Shown: piece by piece, positions 9,177-17,951 of the stretch | Layout of the letters: each line of letters starts with the position of its first letter | Numbering within the stretch: the first letter of the stretch is position 1 | Assembly (NCBI RefSeq): GCF_004339015.1 | Contig: NZ_SMFQ01000004.1 | Coordinates: 619,901 to 683,900 of the forward strand | Reading direction: 5' to 3' | Source of the DNA: Cocleimonas flava | Lineage (GTDB): Bacteria > Pseudomonadota > Gammaproteobacteria > Thiotrichales > Thiotrichaceae | Length of the DNA: 64,000 bases | Notes under the pieces: generated by a model | The model's input: only the letters and a program-made list of their open reading frames with translations | The model's database searches: none | Told to the model about the DNA's origin: nothing | Position numbers and translations under genes: made by a program

Positions 9177-12100
9177 ATGAAACTGAATGGATCTCTATCT
9201 ATCGTTTTTGCTGCATCATTATCTATAATTTTAAGTGCGTGTGGTGGAGGTGGAAGCTCTTCGTCTGCTTCATCTGACTCAACCGATAATTCAAACTCAA
9301 ATGACACTGTTGATGTTGTTATCAGTGATGCACCATCAGTCACCGCACTGCCGAGAATAGTGAATACCACTAACTGGAAAAGTGCTCCGTTGCTAACGCC
9401 CCAAAGCGATACCGACTTAGAAGTCGAAGTGGTTGGCAATGAATTACTCATTACCATTCAGTCTGACAATTTAAGTCATGGTGATCATGTTCAAATCTAT
9501 CTGGATACTGACAATACCGCTGCAACAGGCTTTCAATTTGAAAATCAGGCTTGGTCACAAAGTGGGGTCGATTTCATCATAGAAGACGGTGACCTATTCA
9601 AATCAACCGCAAACGACACCACCTGGAGTTGGGATACAAATGCAGGCGATATCACTTATGCAGTAAGCATTGATAAATTAAAAATCAATATCGATCTCAC
9701 CCTACTCGGTGACATCTGTAACAATCTAAACGTGGGTGTAATGACTCGCGATGATGATTGGAATATAGCAACCTTCTACCCAATTTCTGCGAAGATGCAG
9801 TCATTCACCCTATCTTATTGCTCAACAACACCTGTAGATACAGAAGCGCCATTTCTTAGTTTGATTGGTGCAAACCCACTTAATCTTGAAGTTGGGTCTA
9901 TCTATAGTGAGCTAGGTGCAACAGCTATTGACAATATCGATGGTGATTTAAGTACAGGTATTGTTATCTCATCAAATGTAAACACTGCTGTAGCAGGTAG
10001 TTACACTGTTAACTATAGCGTTAAAGATAATGCCGGTAATAAAGCAACAAAAACTCGAAAAGTTGAAATCACAGCAGTTACGCCTGAAGGTATTACTGTT
10101 GACGGAAATGCTTCAGATTGGATAAATATACCGACCTTAACGAGTTCATCAAATGGCATCATGAAGGTCACCGATGATGCTGAAAAAATCTATATTTTAG
10201 TAAACGCCGATAACCTCAATGAAAACACTCAAATTTTCATGGATACCGATAATCGAGCGAGCACCGGTTTAGATCTAGCCGCACACATGAGTGGCTGGTC
10301 GGCAGGTGCTGACTATATGTTAGAAAACAACTCACTCGATAAATCCACAAGTAACTCTGCACTATGGGCATGGGACTATACAATTGGTGATACAGAGTTT
10401 GTTAAAGCAGGAAATATTCTGGAAGTAGCCATCAAAAAGTCAGACTTTGAATATCTAGGGAATAAAATTCCAATGGCATTTATGAGTCGTGATGAAAACT
10501 GGAATGTGATGTATCAGATTCCTGAGCAAGCAATGCCTGTTTATACTTTGTTATTTCCAACTAACTCTAATCAAGTGAAAGCAAATGCCGACCGCATCAC
10601 TGTGGCTAATGCAGGATCCATCACTATTAATGTACTGGCAAATGATATTTCTTATTCTGGAAGTGCTCTTGAAATTATTCTTATAGATGAACTTCCTAGT
10701 CACGGAACGGCGACTATTGTTTCAAATAAAATAAAATATAAAGCCGATGCAGGCTTTACGGGTACAGACACCTTTAGCTATTCAATCGCAGATGTAGCAA
10801 CAGGACTTTACGAAGATGTAGCCACTGTAACAGTTGAGGTAGCAGCACCAACTAATAGTGCACCTATTGCTAAAAATGACTCTGCCAGCGCACCTTACAA
10901 TACGCAAATTGCAGTTAATGTATTAGAGAACGATAGTGATGCTGATGGCGATACGTTAAGTATTTCTAGTGTTGGCGAAGCAGGAAATGGTCAAGCTGTA
11001 AGTTCTGGTGGAAATATTATTTACACACCAAACACAAGTTTCACAGGAACTGATTCAGTCTCTTATGAAATTAGTGATGGCAACGGAGGAACTGCATCTG
11101 CTGTATTAACAATTACGGTTCAGTCAATACCAAATCAAGACCCAGAAGCAAAGGATGACTCAGTAACAACAGTTGAAACTAATGAAGCATCAATAAGTGT
11201 ATTACGTAATGATTTTGACCCAGATGGAGACAATTTAGCAATCATACAGATTTCTCAAGGCTCAAATGGAACTGTTACCCATAATTCAAATTCAGCGTTT
11301 ATTAGATATACGGCAAACACTGGGTTCTTAGGAACTGATACATTCACTTATATTATTAGCGATGGAAATGGTGGAACAGATAAGGCCCTTGTAACTATTG
11401 TCGTTACTAAAAATAATCCTCCAGTGGCTGTTGATGATAATGTAACTACTGATGGTATTAATACTTTACGAATTCGAGTAAAAGACAACGACTTTGACCC
11501 AGATAATAATGGCACTGACCTTACCAATGATTACACTCAACCAAGTAATGGAACGGTAGCTAGAAATACGCCATCAACGCTTGATTACACCCCAAATCCA
11601 ACTTTTACTGGTACAGATACATTTAGCTATACTATTCAAGATAGAAGTGGAGCTACAGCGACAGCTACAGTATTTGTTACGGTACCAAACAATTCCCCTG
11701 ATGCTGTTGAAGATGTGGCTGATGTAGATTTCGATAAGACCGTATTAGTCAATGTATTAGCCAATGACACAGATCCTGATGGTGATACTTTATCCGTTGA
11801 ATCAATCGTTCAACCTACGGTTGGATCAGCTGTCCTGAATAACGATGGTACGATTCTCTTTAATCCTGAAGGAAATATTGGAAGTATTACAGTTTTCTAC
11901 ACGGTTTCTGATGGTCGAGGTGGTACAGATGTAGCAGCATTAACAGTGGCTAGCACTGACCCTAATGACGGTAACGATGCTTACCCTTCTATAACCAATG
12001 AAGTTGTCACTACGCCTAAGAACACAGCAATCTTTATTGATGTATTAGCCAATGACTCCGATGCTGATGGTGATGTTTTGATACTTGACCAAATCAGCCC

Positions 12101-12254
12101 TCCAGATAATGGAACTGCTGTTAAACAAAGTGGCGGTGGTGTTCTATACACTCCTAACCCCGGGTTTGTAGGTACTGATATTTTCTACTACGGTGTTCAC
12201 GATGGTCATGGGCACAACGGCTCAGGTAATGTAACGATCACAGTTACTGAGTAA
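9177..12254 (+). CDS. Large outer-surface lipoprotein with CBM9-like and cadherin-like domains
   Basis: 1025 residues. A lipoprotein signal peptide ends at the lipobox LSAC (Cys ~22), followed by a Gly/Ser/Asp linker. Residues ~55-215 and ~305-465 are two related CBM9-like beta-sandwich domains (shared patterns YLDTDNTAATG / FMDTDNRASTG, MTRDDDWN / MSRDENWN). Between them is a DUF5011/HYR-type Ig domain (LEVGSIYSELGATAIDNIDG). From ~480 on come six to seven ~90-residue cadherin-like (Big_9-type) domains with VLANDSDADGD and GTDTFSYTI motifs. Probable role: surface attachment or binding of polysaccharide; ligand not shown. ATG preceded by AAAGGA. Terminator follows. Confidence 0.85.
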   Translation: MKLNGSLSIVFAASLSIILSACGGGGSSSSASSDSTDNSNSNDTVDVVISDAPSVTALPRIVNTTNWKSAPLLTPQSDTDLEVEVVGNELLITIQSDNLSHGDHVQIYLDTDNTAATGFQFENQAWSQSGVDFIIEDGDLFKSTANDTTWSWDTNAGDITYAVSIDKLKINIDLTLLGDICNNLNVGVMTRDDDWNIATFYPISAKMQSFTLSYCSTTPVDTEAPFLSLIGANPLNLEVGSIYSELGATAIDNIDGDLSTGIVISSNVNTAVAGSYTVNYSVKDNAGNKATKTRKVEITAVTPEGITVDGNASDWINIPTLTSSSNGIMKVTDDAEKIYILVNADNLNENTQIFMDTDNRASTGLDLAAHMSGWSAGADYMLENNSLDKSTSNSALWAWDYTIGDTEFVKAGNILEVAIKKSDFEYLGNKIPMAFMSRDENWNVMYQIPEQAMPVYTLLFPTNSNQVKANADRITVANAGSITINVLANDISYSGSALEIILIDELPSHGTATIVSNKIKYKADAGFTGTDTFSYSIADVATGLYEDVATVTVEVAAPTNSAPIAKNDSASAPYNTQIAVNVLENDSDADGDTLSISSVGEAGNGQAVSSGGNIIYTPNTSFTGTDSVSYEISDGNGGTASAVLTITVQSIPNQDPEAKDDSVTTVETNEASISVLRNDFDPDGDNLAIIQISQGSNGTVTHNSNSAFIRYTANTGFLGTDTFTYIISDGNGGTDKALVTIVVTKNNPPVAVDDNVTTDGINTLRIRVKDNDFDPDNNGTDLTNDYTQPSNGTVARNTPSTLDYTPNPTFTGTDTFSYTIQDRSGATATATVFVTVPNNSPDAVEDVADVDFDKTVLVNVLANDTDPDGDTLSVESIVQPTVGSAVLNNDGTILFNPEGNIGSITVFYTVSDGRGGTDVAALTVASTDPNDGNDAYPSITNEVVTTPKNTAIFIDVLANDSDADGDVLILDQISPPDNGTAVKQSGGGVLYTPNPGFVGTDIFYYGVHDGHGHNGSGNVTITVTE

Positions 12255-12272
12255 CTCAATTTTCATACACTT

Positions 12273-12303
12273 AAAGCCAGGGAATCTCCTTGGCTTTTTT
12301 TTT
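12273..12303 (+). terminator. Rho-independent terminator of the lipoprotein gene
   Basis: AAAGCCAGG, a short loop, CCTTGGCTTT with one bulged base, then a run of nine T. Lies 19 bp after the stop codon at 12254. Confidence 0.85.
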
Positions 12304-12325
12304 GCATCCGTGTTTAACTCTGCAA

Positions 12326-12691
12326 ATGACTAGCATTTACCAAAACGAACACATACGCATAGAAGTAGAAGATTCTGAAATTCCATGGCTAAAGATTTTT
12401 GCTCAAGACAACAGCAAAGAAATGACCGACTGTGATCAGGAAACCAAACAACAAATCTGGATGCTGCTTGATCTAATCGAACGAGAGATGCTGGAATACT
12501 TCAAACCTGAAAAAATCAATATCGCATCGTTCGCCAATTATTTACCTCAGGTGCATTGGCACATTATGGCGCGCTTTAAAGAAGATAGTTTTTTCCCCGA
12601 ACCGATGTGGGGCAAAAAACAACGAGAAGCCAATTTAAGCTTCCCGGATATGGATATTTTTATAAAGCAATTATTACAAAAACTGCCTTAA
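12326..12691 (+). CDS. HIT-family protein
   Basis: 121 residues from ATG 12326. An upstream in-frame TTG at 12290 falls inside the terminator T-run and is rejected. The HIT active-site segment is PQVHWHIMARF (~residues 85-95): the usual H-x-H-x-H has Gln in place of the first His, leaving HWH. HIT proteins hydrolyse or transfer nucleotide phosphates; the substrate here is unknown. No obvious Shine-Dalgarno. The gene ends 33 bp from a convergent gene. Confidence 0.85.
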   Translation: MTSIYQNEHIRIEVEDSEIPWLKIFAQDNSKEMTDCDQETKQQIWMLLDLIEREMLEYFKPEKINIASFANYLPQVHWHIMARFKEDSFFPEPMWGKKQREANLSFPDMDIFIKQLLQKLP

Positions 12692-12723
12692 ATATATGCT
12701 TTGCTTCTGATGTTATTAAAAGA

Positions 12724-13434
12724 CTATTTAGAAGCCATCTGTTCTTTTAAAAATGTCATGAAGCCTTCCATAAATACGTAATTTTCAGCAGCCTGTTTTA
12801 CATCATGACCTTCTGCATCTAACTTTGTCACTAAGCTTTCGCTTTGAGATAAGACATATTCCATTTGCTGTTCATCAAATAACTGAATCGCCAACGCCAA
12901 GTCATCTTTCTCTGCTGATAATAACGTAGGTACCAAATCAACATTTTCGATTGGTGAATCAGGGTCCAGAATATCAGCCACTAAATTAGATTCTAAAAAG
13001 GCAAAATTTGCTTTTCGCGCAGCATCTTCCTGATCTAGTTCTTGCAATGCATGAGAGTCCGTTCCCGCTCCCTGACGCACAGATTGCATAATCACAGCCA
13101 ATAACTTTTTAATCGACTCTTTCACTCTGCTCTGATCATCCGCAACACTGACTGACGCCGCATACATCTTATCCAGACGGTCTTTAATTTTCAGAATGAC
13201 GTCGCTGTCCTCATTCAAATCAAGAGAAACGGCCTGAGTCATCAAGTCGCGAAAATCTGACATGAATTGTTGCAAAATATCGTGATCTTTTTTCTGGTTT
13301 TTTTGCAAAGAATCACTGTCGACTTCAGTTTGACGTGCACCAAACAATACATTGTTATTGCGTCTTATTAAGTGACGTTCATGCGCGCCAGGGTTTTCAC
13401 TGGGATAAAAAACCCCATCGATTTTGTCTTCCAT
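12724..13434 (-). CDS. Hypothetical protein, 236 aa, helical
   Basis: Not recognised. Soluble, acidic and largely alpha-helical, with long heptad-like stretches (~residues 45-140). A conserved-looking N-terminus (FYPSENPGAHERHLIRRNNNVLFGAR) suggests a basic binding segment ahead of the helical body. No signal peptide or membrane helix. Starts at ATG 13434, divergent from the MFS gene across a region holding repeat copy c. Confidence 0.7.
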   Translation of the reverse strand: MEDKIDGVFYPSENPGAHERHLIRRNNNVLFGARQTEVDSDSLQKNQKKDHDILQQFMSDFRDLMTQAVSLDLNEDSDVILKIKDRLDKMYAASVSVADDQSRVKESIKKLLAVIMQSVRQGAGTDSHALQELDQEDAARKANFAFLESNLVADILDPDSPIENVDLVPTLLSAEKDDLALAIQLFDEQQMEYVLSQSESLVTKLDAEGHDVKQAAENYVFMEGFMTFLKEQMASK

Positions 13435-13761
13435 TAATGGTTCTCATTGGACTAGGTTGAAGAAGCGTTATGCTAACATGATCCTGTAAAAAATTAAGTA
13501 TCACTATGGGTGCATATTATTGTTTAAGTCACCCCCCTACTTTGAGGCACTTTTTTTTCTCATCGAACGAAGCAATAGGATGCGAAGCTAAACCAATCCG
13601 ATTTAGTGATGATAGCCTTCTGTATTAACAATTAGATATATTTTTGTAATAAGACTATTTTGATCATCGTTAAACAAACTATCACTAAAAACTAGGCAGG
13701 ACTCCGTTTGTGTCTATAATAAATTAATCCGAGAAGTTACTTCTCCCTAAACACCGTTACT
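13435..13761. other. Divergent intergenic region carrying repeat copy c
   Basis: Lies between the start of the minus gene 12724-13434 and the plus MFS gene at 13762. Its only recognisable element is the C-rich terminator-like repeat at 13526-13558. The repeat cannot terminate either neighbour from its 3' end. Confidence 0.6.
13526..13558 (+). repeat. C-rich terminator-like element, copy c
   Basis: AAGTCACCCCCCTACTTT then GAGGCACTTTTTTTT, identical to copy a except G to A in the G-tract and a longer T-run. Sits in a divergent promoter region, pointing toward the MFS gene. Confidence 0.85.
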
Positions 13762-15033
13762 ATGACTACTGCTGACACGACAACCAAGAGTGCTTCCTTA
13801 TTTACGCCGGTATTAATTGCGGGCTGCATTATTATTCTGGTGAGCTTCGCTATCAGGGCGTCATTTGGTGTTTTTCAAATCCCTATTGCCACTGAATTCA
13901 GCTGGTTAAGGGCTGATTTTTCTTTTGCCATTGCCATTCAAAATCTGTTCTGGGGTATCGGGCAACCTATTTTTGGTGCGCTTGCAGAGAAATATAGCGA
14001 CCGTAAAGCGATTATCACGGGTGCACTTTTTTATGCCGCGGGTTTGATATTTTCTTCGTTTGCGATTACCCCGGGTCAACACCAGTTTCTGGAAATTCTA
14101 GTTGGTTTTGGTATTGCCGGAACTGGTTTCGGCGTCATTTTAGCCGTAGTGGGGCGCGCCGCATCTGACAAACACCGCTCCATGGCTCTTGGAATCGCAA
14201 CGGCAGCTGGTTCTGCTGGTCAGATTGTGGGGCCTCCGTTAGCGCAAGCCATGCTTCAAAGCATGCAATGGCAATCTGTTTTCATGATGTTTGCAGGCTT
14301 TATCTTATTGTCGTTATTCGCATTAACCTTTATGCGCGTGCCACCGCCACCTAAAGTTGAAAAAAATGATGAATCCCTCGGTACTGTTTTAAAGAAGGCT
14401 TTTAAAGACCCTACCTTTGCTTTTATCTTCCTTGGCTTTTTCTCCTGTGGTTATCAGCTCGCTTTTATCACCGCGCATTTCCCCGCGTTCATTGCTGAAA
14501 TGTGCAGTGCGATTTCTCCCGACAGCATTATGCAAACGCTTGGGGTTTCGAGCACCACCACGCTTGGTGCGGTATCGATTGCCATCATCGGTGTGTTTAA
14601 TATTGGCGGCACTTTACTCGCTGGCTGGCTCGGAAGCAGATATTCAAGAAAGTATTTATTAGCAAGCATTTACATGTTGCGCACAATTATCGCTGCGCTA
14701 TTTATTCTTAATCCAATCACACCTGCTTCTGTGGTATTTTTCTCTGTCACTATGGGCGCACTCTGGTTAGCAACGGTGCCATTAACCTCGGGACTGATTG
14801 CGCATATATATGGCTTACGCTATATGGGCACGCTATATGGACTGGTTTTTTTCTCACACCAACTCGGCGGATTCCTCGGAGTCTGGTTAGGTGGAAGCCT
14901 TTACGATTTATTTGGTAACTACAATATTGTGTGGTGGATTGGGGTTGGAGTGGGCGGGTTCTCGGCGATTATCCATTTGCCCATTGATGAACGTCCATGG
15001 GCAAAGCGCCAACCACAACTGGCAACGACTTAA
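13762..15033 (+). CDS. MFS transporter
   Basis: 423 residues with about 12 hydrophobic helices and the family loop AEKYSDRKAIITGAL after helix 2 and a second-half counterpart GWLGSRYSRKYLL. Most similar in style to the monocarboxylate/oxalate-formate group of MFS carriers, which move small organic acids across the inner membrane; the substrate cannot be read from sequence. The start ATG follows TCTCCC rather than a clear Shine-Dalgarno. Followed by repeat copy d and a convergent gene. Confidence 0.85.
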   Translation: MTTADTTTKSASLFTPVLIAGCIIILVSFAIRASFGVFQIPIATEFSWLRADFSFAIAIQNLFWGIGQPIFGALAEKYSDRKAIITGALFYAAGLIFSSFAITPGQHQFLEILVGFGIAGTGFGVILAVVGRAASDKHRSMALGIATAAGSAGQIVGPPLAQAMLQSMQWQSVFMMFAGFILLSLFALTFMRVPPPPKVEKNDESLGTVLKKAFKDPTFAFIFLGFFSCGYQLAFITAHFPAFIAEMCSAISPDSIMQTLGVSSTTTLGAVSIAIIGVFNIGGTLLAGWLGSRYSRKYLLASIYMLRTIIAALFILNPITPASVVFFSVTMGALWLATVPLTSGLIAHIYGLRYMGTLYGLVFFSHQLGGFLGVWLGGSLYDLFGNYNIVWWIGVGVGGFSAIIHLPIDERPWAKRQPQLATT

Positions 15034-15058
15034 AACAAGGTATTTAAGAACCAATATT

Positions 15059-15088
15059 AGACACCCCCCTACTTTGAGGCACTTTTTT
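15059..15088 (+). repeat. C-rich terminator-like element, copy d
   Basis: AGACACCCCCCTACTTT then GAGGCACTTTTTT. Follows the MFS gene by 26 bp and ends 3 bp before the convergent stop at 15092, so it is well placed to terminate the MFS transcript. Confidence 0.85.
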
Positions 15089-15091
15089 AGA

Positions 15092-15472
15092 TCAAAGCTT
15101 ACCTTCGGCTTTTAAAACCTCTCGCGCGATACGAAAACATTCTACCCCTTGTGGCACTCCACAATAGATCGCAATGGCATGAATGGCTGCCCGAATTTCT
15201 TCAACCGATGCGCCATTTTTTAACGCGCCTTTCAGGTGTAATTCCCATTCCTGCATTTTGCCTAATGCCGCAATCATGGTGAGATTCATCAGTGATCGTG
15301 TTTTGAGATCGATTACGTCATCGCCCCAACCGAATCCCCAACACCATTCGGTCATCATTTCCTGAAACGGTCGACTAAAATCATCTGCTGATTGAAGTGT
15401 GTTTTCTACATATTCCGCACCTAGCGTCGCTTTCCGTTGGTTTAAGCCCAATTCAAATCTATCCTTATCCAT
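15092..15472 (-). CDS. Carboxymuconolactone decarboxylase family protein
   Basis: 126 residues, all-helical family fold. The stretch NLTMIAALGKMQEWELHLKGALKNGASVEEI is characteristic of the 4-carboxymuconolactone decarboxylase group. There is no CxxC pair, so it is not an AhpD-type disulfide reductase. No aromatic-degradation genes are adjacent, so the true substrate is open. ATG at 15472 preceded by GGAAATAAG on the minus strand. Confidence 0.85.
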   Translation of the reverse strand: MDKDRFELGLNQRKATLGAEYVENTLQSADDFSRPFQEMMTEWCWGFGWGDDVIDLKTRSLMNLTMIAALGKMQEWELHLKGALKNGASVEEIRAAIHAIAIYCGVPQGVECFRIAREVLKAEGKL

Positions 15473-15676
15473 AACTTATTTCCTCTCACTCGCGTTTAAT
15501 AATCAAGCATACTTTTAGTTTAGTTTGCGTTTTGATTTAATTTTACTTTTAAATAACTCATAAATTTTATATCACCCATAGAGTCTTCGCCCACGATATG
15601 TATAAAAGACTTTGTAATTTCACCTGAGTACGTCGTAATCAGATAACGGTAAGTCGTTAATTCTGGAGCATAAATA

Positions 15677-15689
15677 ATGGTTAAACCAT
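15677..15689. promoter_or_regulatory. 13-bp perfect palindrome upstream of the corrinoid operon
   Basis: ATGGTTAAACCAT at 15677-15689, 62 bp before the operon's first ATG. A second short inverted repeat (TAACG-N6-CGTTA) lies about 35 bp further upstream. Position suggests an operator, but no regulator can be assigned. Confidence 0.35.
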
Positions 15690-15750
15690 ACACTTAATAA
15701 AGATACAGAAATGCGCTCACTAATCAGGTTCACTTTTACAGGGTTTAGAT

Positions 15751-16467
15751 ATGGCTGAAAACGATAATGATTCAAACTATGATGACGAAGAAGATATTGA
15801 TTTAAATGCACTTGATGACGATGAATTAGTCGAGCAAATGCAAGATGATCTCTATGACGGTCTCAGAGAAGAAGTTATTGAAGGAACAGAAATTCTATTA
15901 AAACGTGGCTGGGAAGCGGGAGATGTTTTAACCAAAGCCTTAGTAGGTGGCATGACCATCGTTGGCATCGATTTTAGAGATGGTATTTTATTCGTACCCG
16001 AAGTGCTTTCCTCAGCGAATGCCATGAAAGGCGGAATGGAAATTTTGCGCCCTCTTCTATCTGCATCAGACGGAAGTCGCGCAGGTAAAATGGTTATTGG
16101 CACCGTTAAAGGTGATATCCATGATATCGGTAAAAACCTAGTTAAGATGATGATGGAAGGTGCAGGATTTGAAGTTATAGATTTGGGCATCAATCAATCA
16201 GCTGAAGATTTCTTTGCGGCTCTTGAAGAACACAAACCGGATATATTGGGAATGTCAGCTCTTCTCACCACAACTATGCCGTATATGAAAGTTGTCATCG
16301 ATGAGATGGTTGCACAAGGCATGCGTGAAGATTACATCGTGCTCGTCGGCGGTGCTCCACTCAATGAAGAATTTAGTGAAGCGGTTGGTGCAGATGCCTA
16401 TTGTCGTGATGCCGCTTCTGCCGTTGACATTGCCAAAGAGCAGGTAGCACTGCGCAGAGCTAGCTAA
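15751..16467 (+). CDS. Methyltransferase corrinoid protein with acidic N-terminal tail
   Basis: 238 residues. Carries methylcobamide between a substrate methyltransferase and a THF-dependent methyltransferase. Residues ~40-120 form the four-helix cap domain (B12-binding_2) and ~112-235 the Rossmann B12 domain, with D122-x-H124-x-x-G127 giving the lower axial His, plus GMSALLTTTM and VGGAPLNEEF loops. Residues 1-38 are an added tail with 17 Asp/Glu and no Lys/Arg, not part of the usual ~210-residue family length. First gene of an operon ending at 22415; the next gene starts 4 bp later. A cobalamin riboswitch was looked for upstream and not recognised. Confidence 0.93.
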   Translation: MAENDNDSNYDDEEDIDLNALDDDELVEQMQDDLYDGLREEVIEGTEILLKRGWEAGDVLTKALVGGMTIVGIDFRDGILFVPEVLSSANAMKGGMEILRPLLSASDGSRAGKMVIGTVKGDIHDIGKNLVKMMMEGAGFEVIDLGINQSAEDFFAALEEHKPDILGMSALLTTTMPYMKVVIDEMVAQGMREDYIVLVGGAPLNEEFSEAVGADAYCRDAASAVDIAKEQVALRRAS

Positions 16468-16471
16468 TGTA

Positions 16472-17131
16472 ATGAAATCTGATCCCAAACAAGTTGTAAA
16501 TATTATCGCTTGTGGTGCACTCGCGAATGAGCTTGTTGCTTTGAAAACATTAAACCAATGGGATCATTTTAATATTGACTGTCTACCCGCGAAATACCAT
16601 TCAACACCGGCATTAATACCTGATGCAGTTCGCGAAAAAATCATACAAATTCGAACACATAACGACGGGGAAATTCTCGTCGCTTATGGGGATTGCGGCA
16701 CTGGCGGGTTATTAGATGTTGTTTTAGAAGAAACCGGCACAAGCAGATTACCTGGGGCACATTGTTATCAGTTTTTTGCCGGTCATGATGCCTTTAATGA
16801 CTTGCATGAAGCAGAAATTGGCACCTTCTATCTAACTGACTTCCTTACCCAGCATTTCGAGACCTATGTATGGAAAATGCTAGGTCTTGATCGTAAGCCT
16901 GAACTGCTTGAAATGTATTTTGGCAATTACAAAAAACTTATTTATTTAGCGCAAACTGATAACCCGGAACTCGATCAGAAAGCTGAGGAATCCGCATCTC
17001 GTCTTGGTCTTGCTTATGAGCGCATTTTCACCGGTTATGGTGAAATGGAAGACGAATTAAATAAAATATCAAATCAGGTTATTAATATTAAAAATCTGAC
17101 ATTAAACACTTCACTGGAGAAAACAGCCTAG
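16472..17131 (+). CDS. DUF1638 protein of the corrinoid operon
   Basis: 219 residues, a DUF1638-family protein, a family repeatedly found beside corrinoid methyltransferases but of unknown function. Potential metal ligands are clustered in conserved-looking motifs: Cys14 (IACGALANE), His43 (LPAKYHSTP), Cys75 (YGDCGTGG) and His97-Cys98 (GAHCYQFFAG). Residues 150-219 are helical. Sits between the corrinoid protein (4 bp gap) and the next gene, whose GTG overlaps its stop codon. A role in cobamide or metal handling for the methyl carrier is an inference. Confidence 0.88.
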   Translation: MKSDPKQVVNIIACGALANELVALKTLNQWDHFNIDCLPAKYHSTPALIPDAVREKIIQIRTHNDGEILVAYGDCGTGGLLDVVLEETGTSRLPGAHCYQFFAGHDAFNDLHEAEIGTFYLTDFLTQHFETYVWKMLGLDRKPELLEMYFGNYKKLIYLAQTDNPELDQKAEESASRLGLAYERIFTGYGEMEDELNKISNQVINIKNLTLNTSLEKTA

Positions 17132-17463
17132 TGCCTAAAATAGTTATCATTTATTGGCGCGATATTCCATCGCAAGTCACCGTTCAGGAAGGACGTAAAC
17201 GAGCAAAAAAGCTATTACCCGCTCGATTTCAAGAAGCAATTGACCGCGCTGCTATGCGCGCTAAGAAAATCGATAGTGATGCTTATCTTGAGGACTGGAA
17301 GCGCACAAATACCAAACAAGAAGGTGATATAAACGAACTTGTGGAAAGCGTAGCTAATCAGATTGAAGCAGAGTTCACTGATGAAAAACTCGATAGCATT
17401 GTCAGAAACAAAGGCTTACTCCCAGAAAACACAGATCAGGCAAACCCAGGCGGAGACGCTTAA
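17131..17463 (+). CDS. Virulence_fact-family small protein
   Basis: 110 residues, matching the small family labelled 'virulence factor' in domain databases (PKIVIIYWRDIPSQV at the start). The name is historical; in this context it belongs to a one-carbon operon. Soluble, basic first half (GRKRAKKLLPARFQEAIDR), acidic second half. The GTG start shares one base with the preceding stop, and the next gene begins 2 bp after its stop, so translation is probably coupled. Biochemical role unknown. Confidence 0.8.
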   Translation: MPKIVIIYWRDIPSQVTVQEGRKRAKKLLPARFQEAIDRAAMRAKKIDSDAYLEDWKRTNTKQEGDINELVESVANQIEAEFTDEKLDSIVRNKGLLPENTDQANPGGDA

Positions 17464-17465
17464 AA

Positions 17466-17951
17466 ATGTACTCGGTTCGTAAATGGACAGTGAGTCATGC
17501 GAAGAGCTTCAATAGCGTTTATAAAATATTAGAAAATACTCTAAGTGCCCTGCACCCTGTTTGGAAACTAATAGGTTATGAGCGTGTTGAAAAGCCTGTC
17601 GCCTTTGTTGAGAAACACGTAAAAGGCTTACTCTTTGACTGTCAAATGTGTGGTCAATGCGTACTTCATGAAACCGGCATGTCCTGTCCCATGAATTGCC
17701 CTAAAACATTAAGAAATGGTCCTTGTGGTGGCGTGAGAGCTAACGGCAATTGCGAAGTAAAACCCGAGATGCGTTGTGTATGGGTTGAAGCCTGGCGTGG
17801 TGATCAAATTATCAACGATAATCAATCAATAGCTGGGTCAAGAGAATCAATTTTAAATGTACAAATTGCGGTAGATCATAGTCTTAAAGGACGTTCTTCA
17901 TGGCTTAAAGAGGTTCGTGAAAAACATCTAAAAGTGAAGGATGAGGTTTAA
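17466..17951 (+). CDS. metV: MetV-like Cys-rich partner of methylene-THF reductase
   Basis: 161 residues, the methylene-THF reductase C-terminal family (MTHFR_C), equivalent to MetV of acetogens, where it forms a MetVF complex. Eight Cys lie between 59 and 104 (CQMCGQC, CPMNC, GPCGG, NC, RC), suitable for an Fe-S cluster and/or zinc. Residues 1-55 are a helical N-terminal domain. Its stop codon overlaps the metF start by one base. In the direction expected here it would help pass electrons from methyl-THF oxidation. The family call is firm; the cofactor is inferred. Confidence 0.83.
   Translation: MYSVRKWTVSHAKSFNSVYKILENTLSALHPVWKLIGYERVEKPVAFVEKHVKGLLFDCQMCGQCVLHETGMSCPMNCPKTLRNGPCGGVRANGNCEVKPEMRCVWVEAWRGDQIINDNQSIAGSRESILNVQIAVDHSLKGRSSWLKEVREKHLKVKDEV

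Noticed and set aside
12290-12325. TTG start extending the HIT gene upstream
   Set aside because: It lies inside the T-run of the lipoprotein terminator; the ATG at 12326 matches the HIT family start.
15473-15750. Cobalamin riboswitch before the corrinoid operon
   Set aside because: No B12-box-like conserved stretch was recognised; only short palindromes are present.
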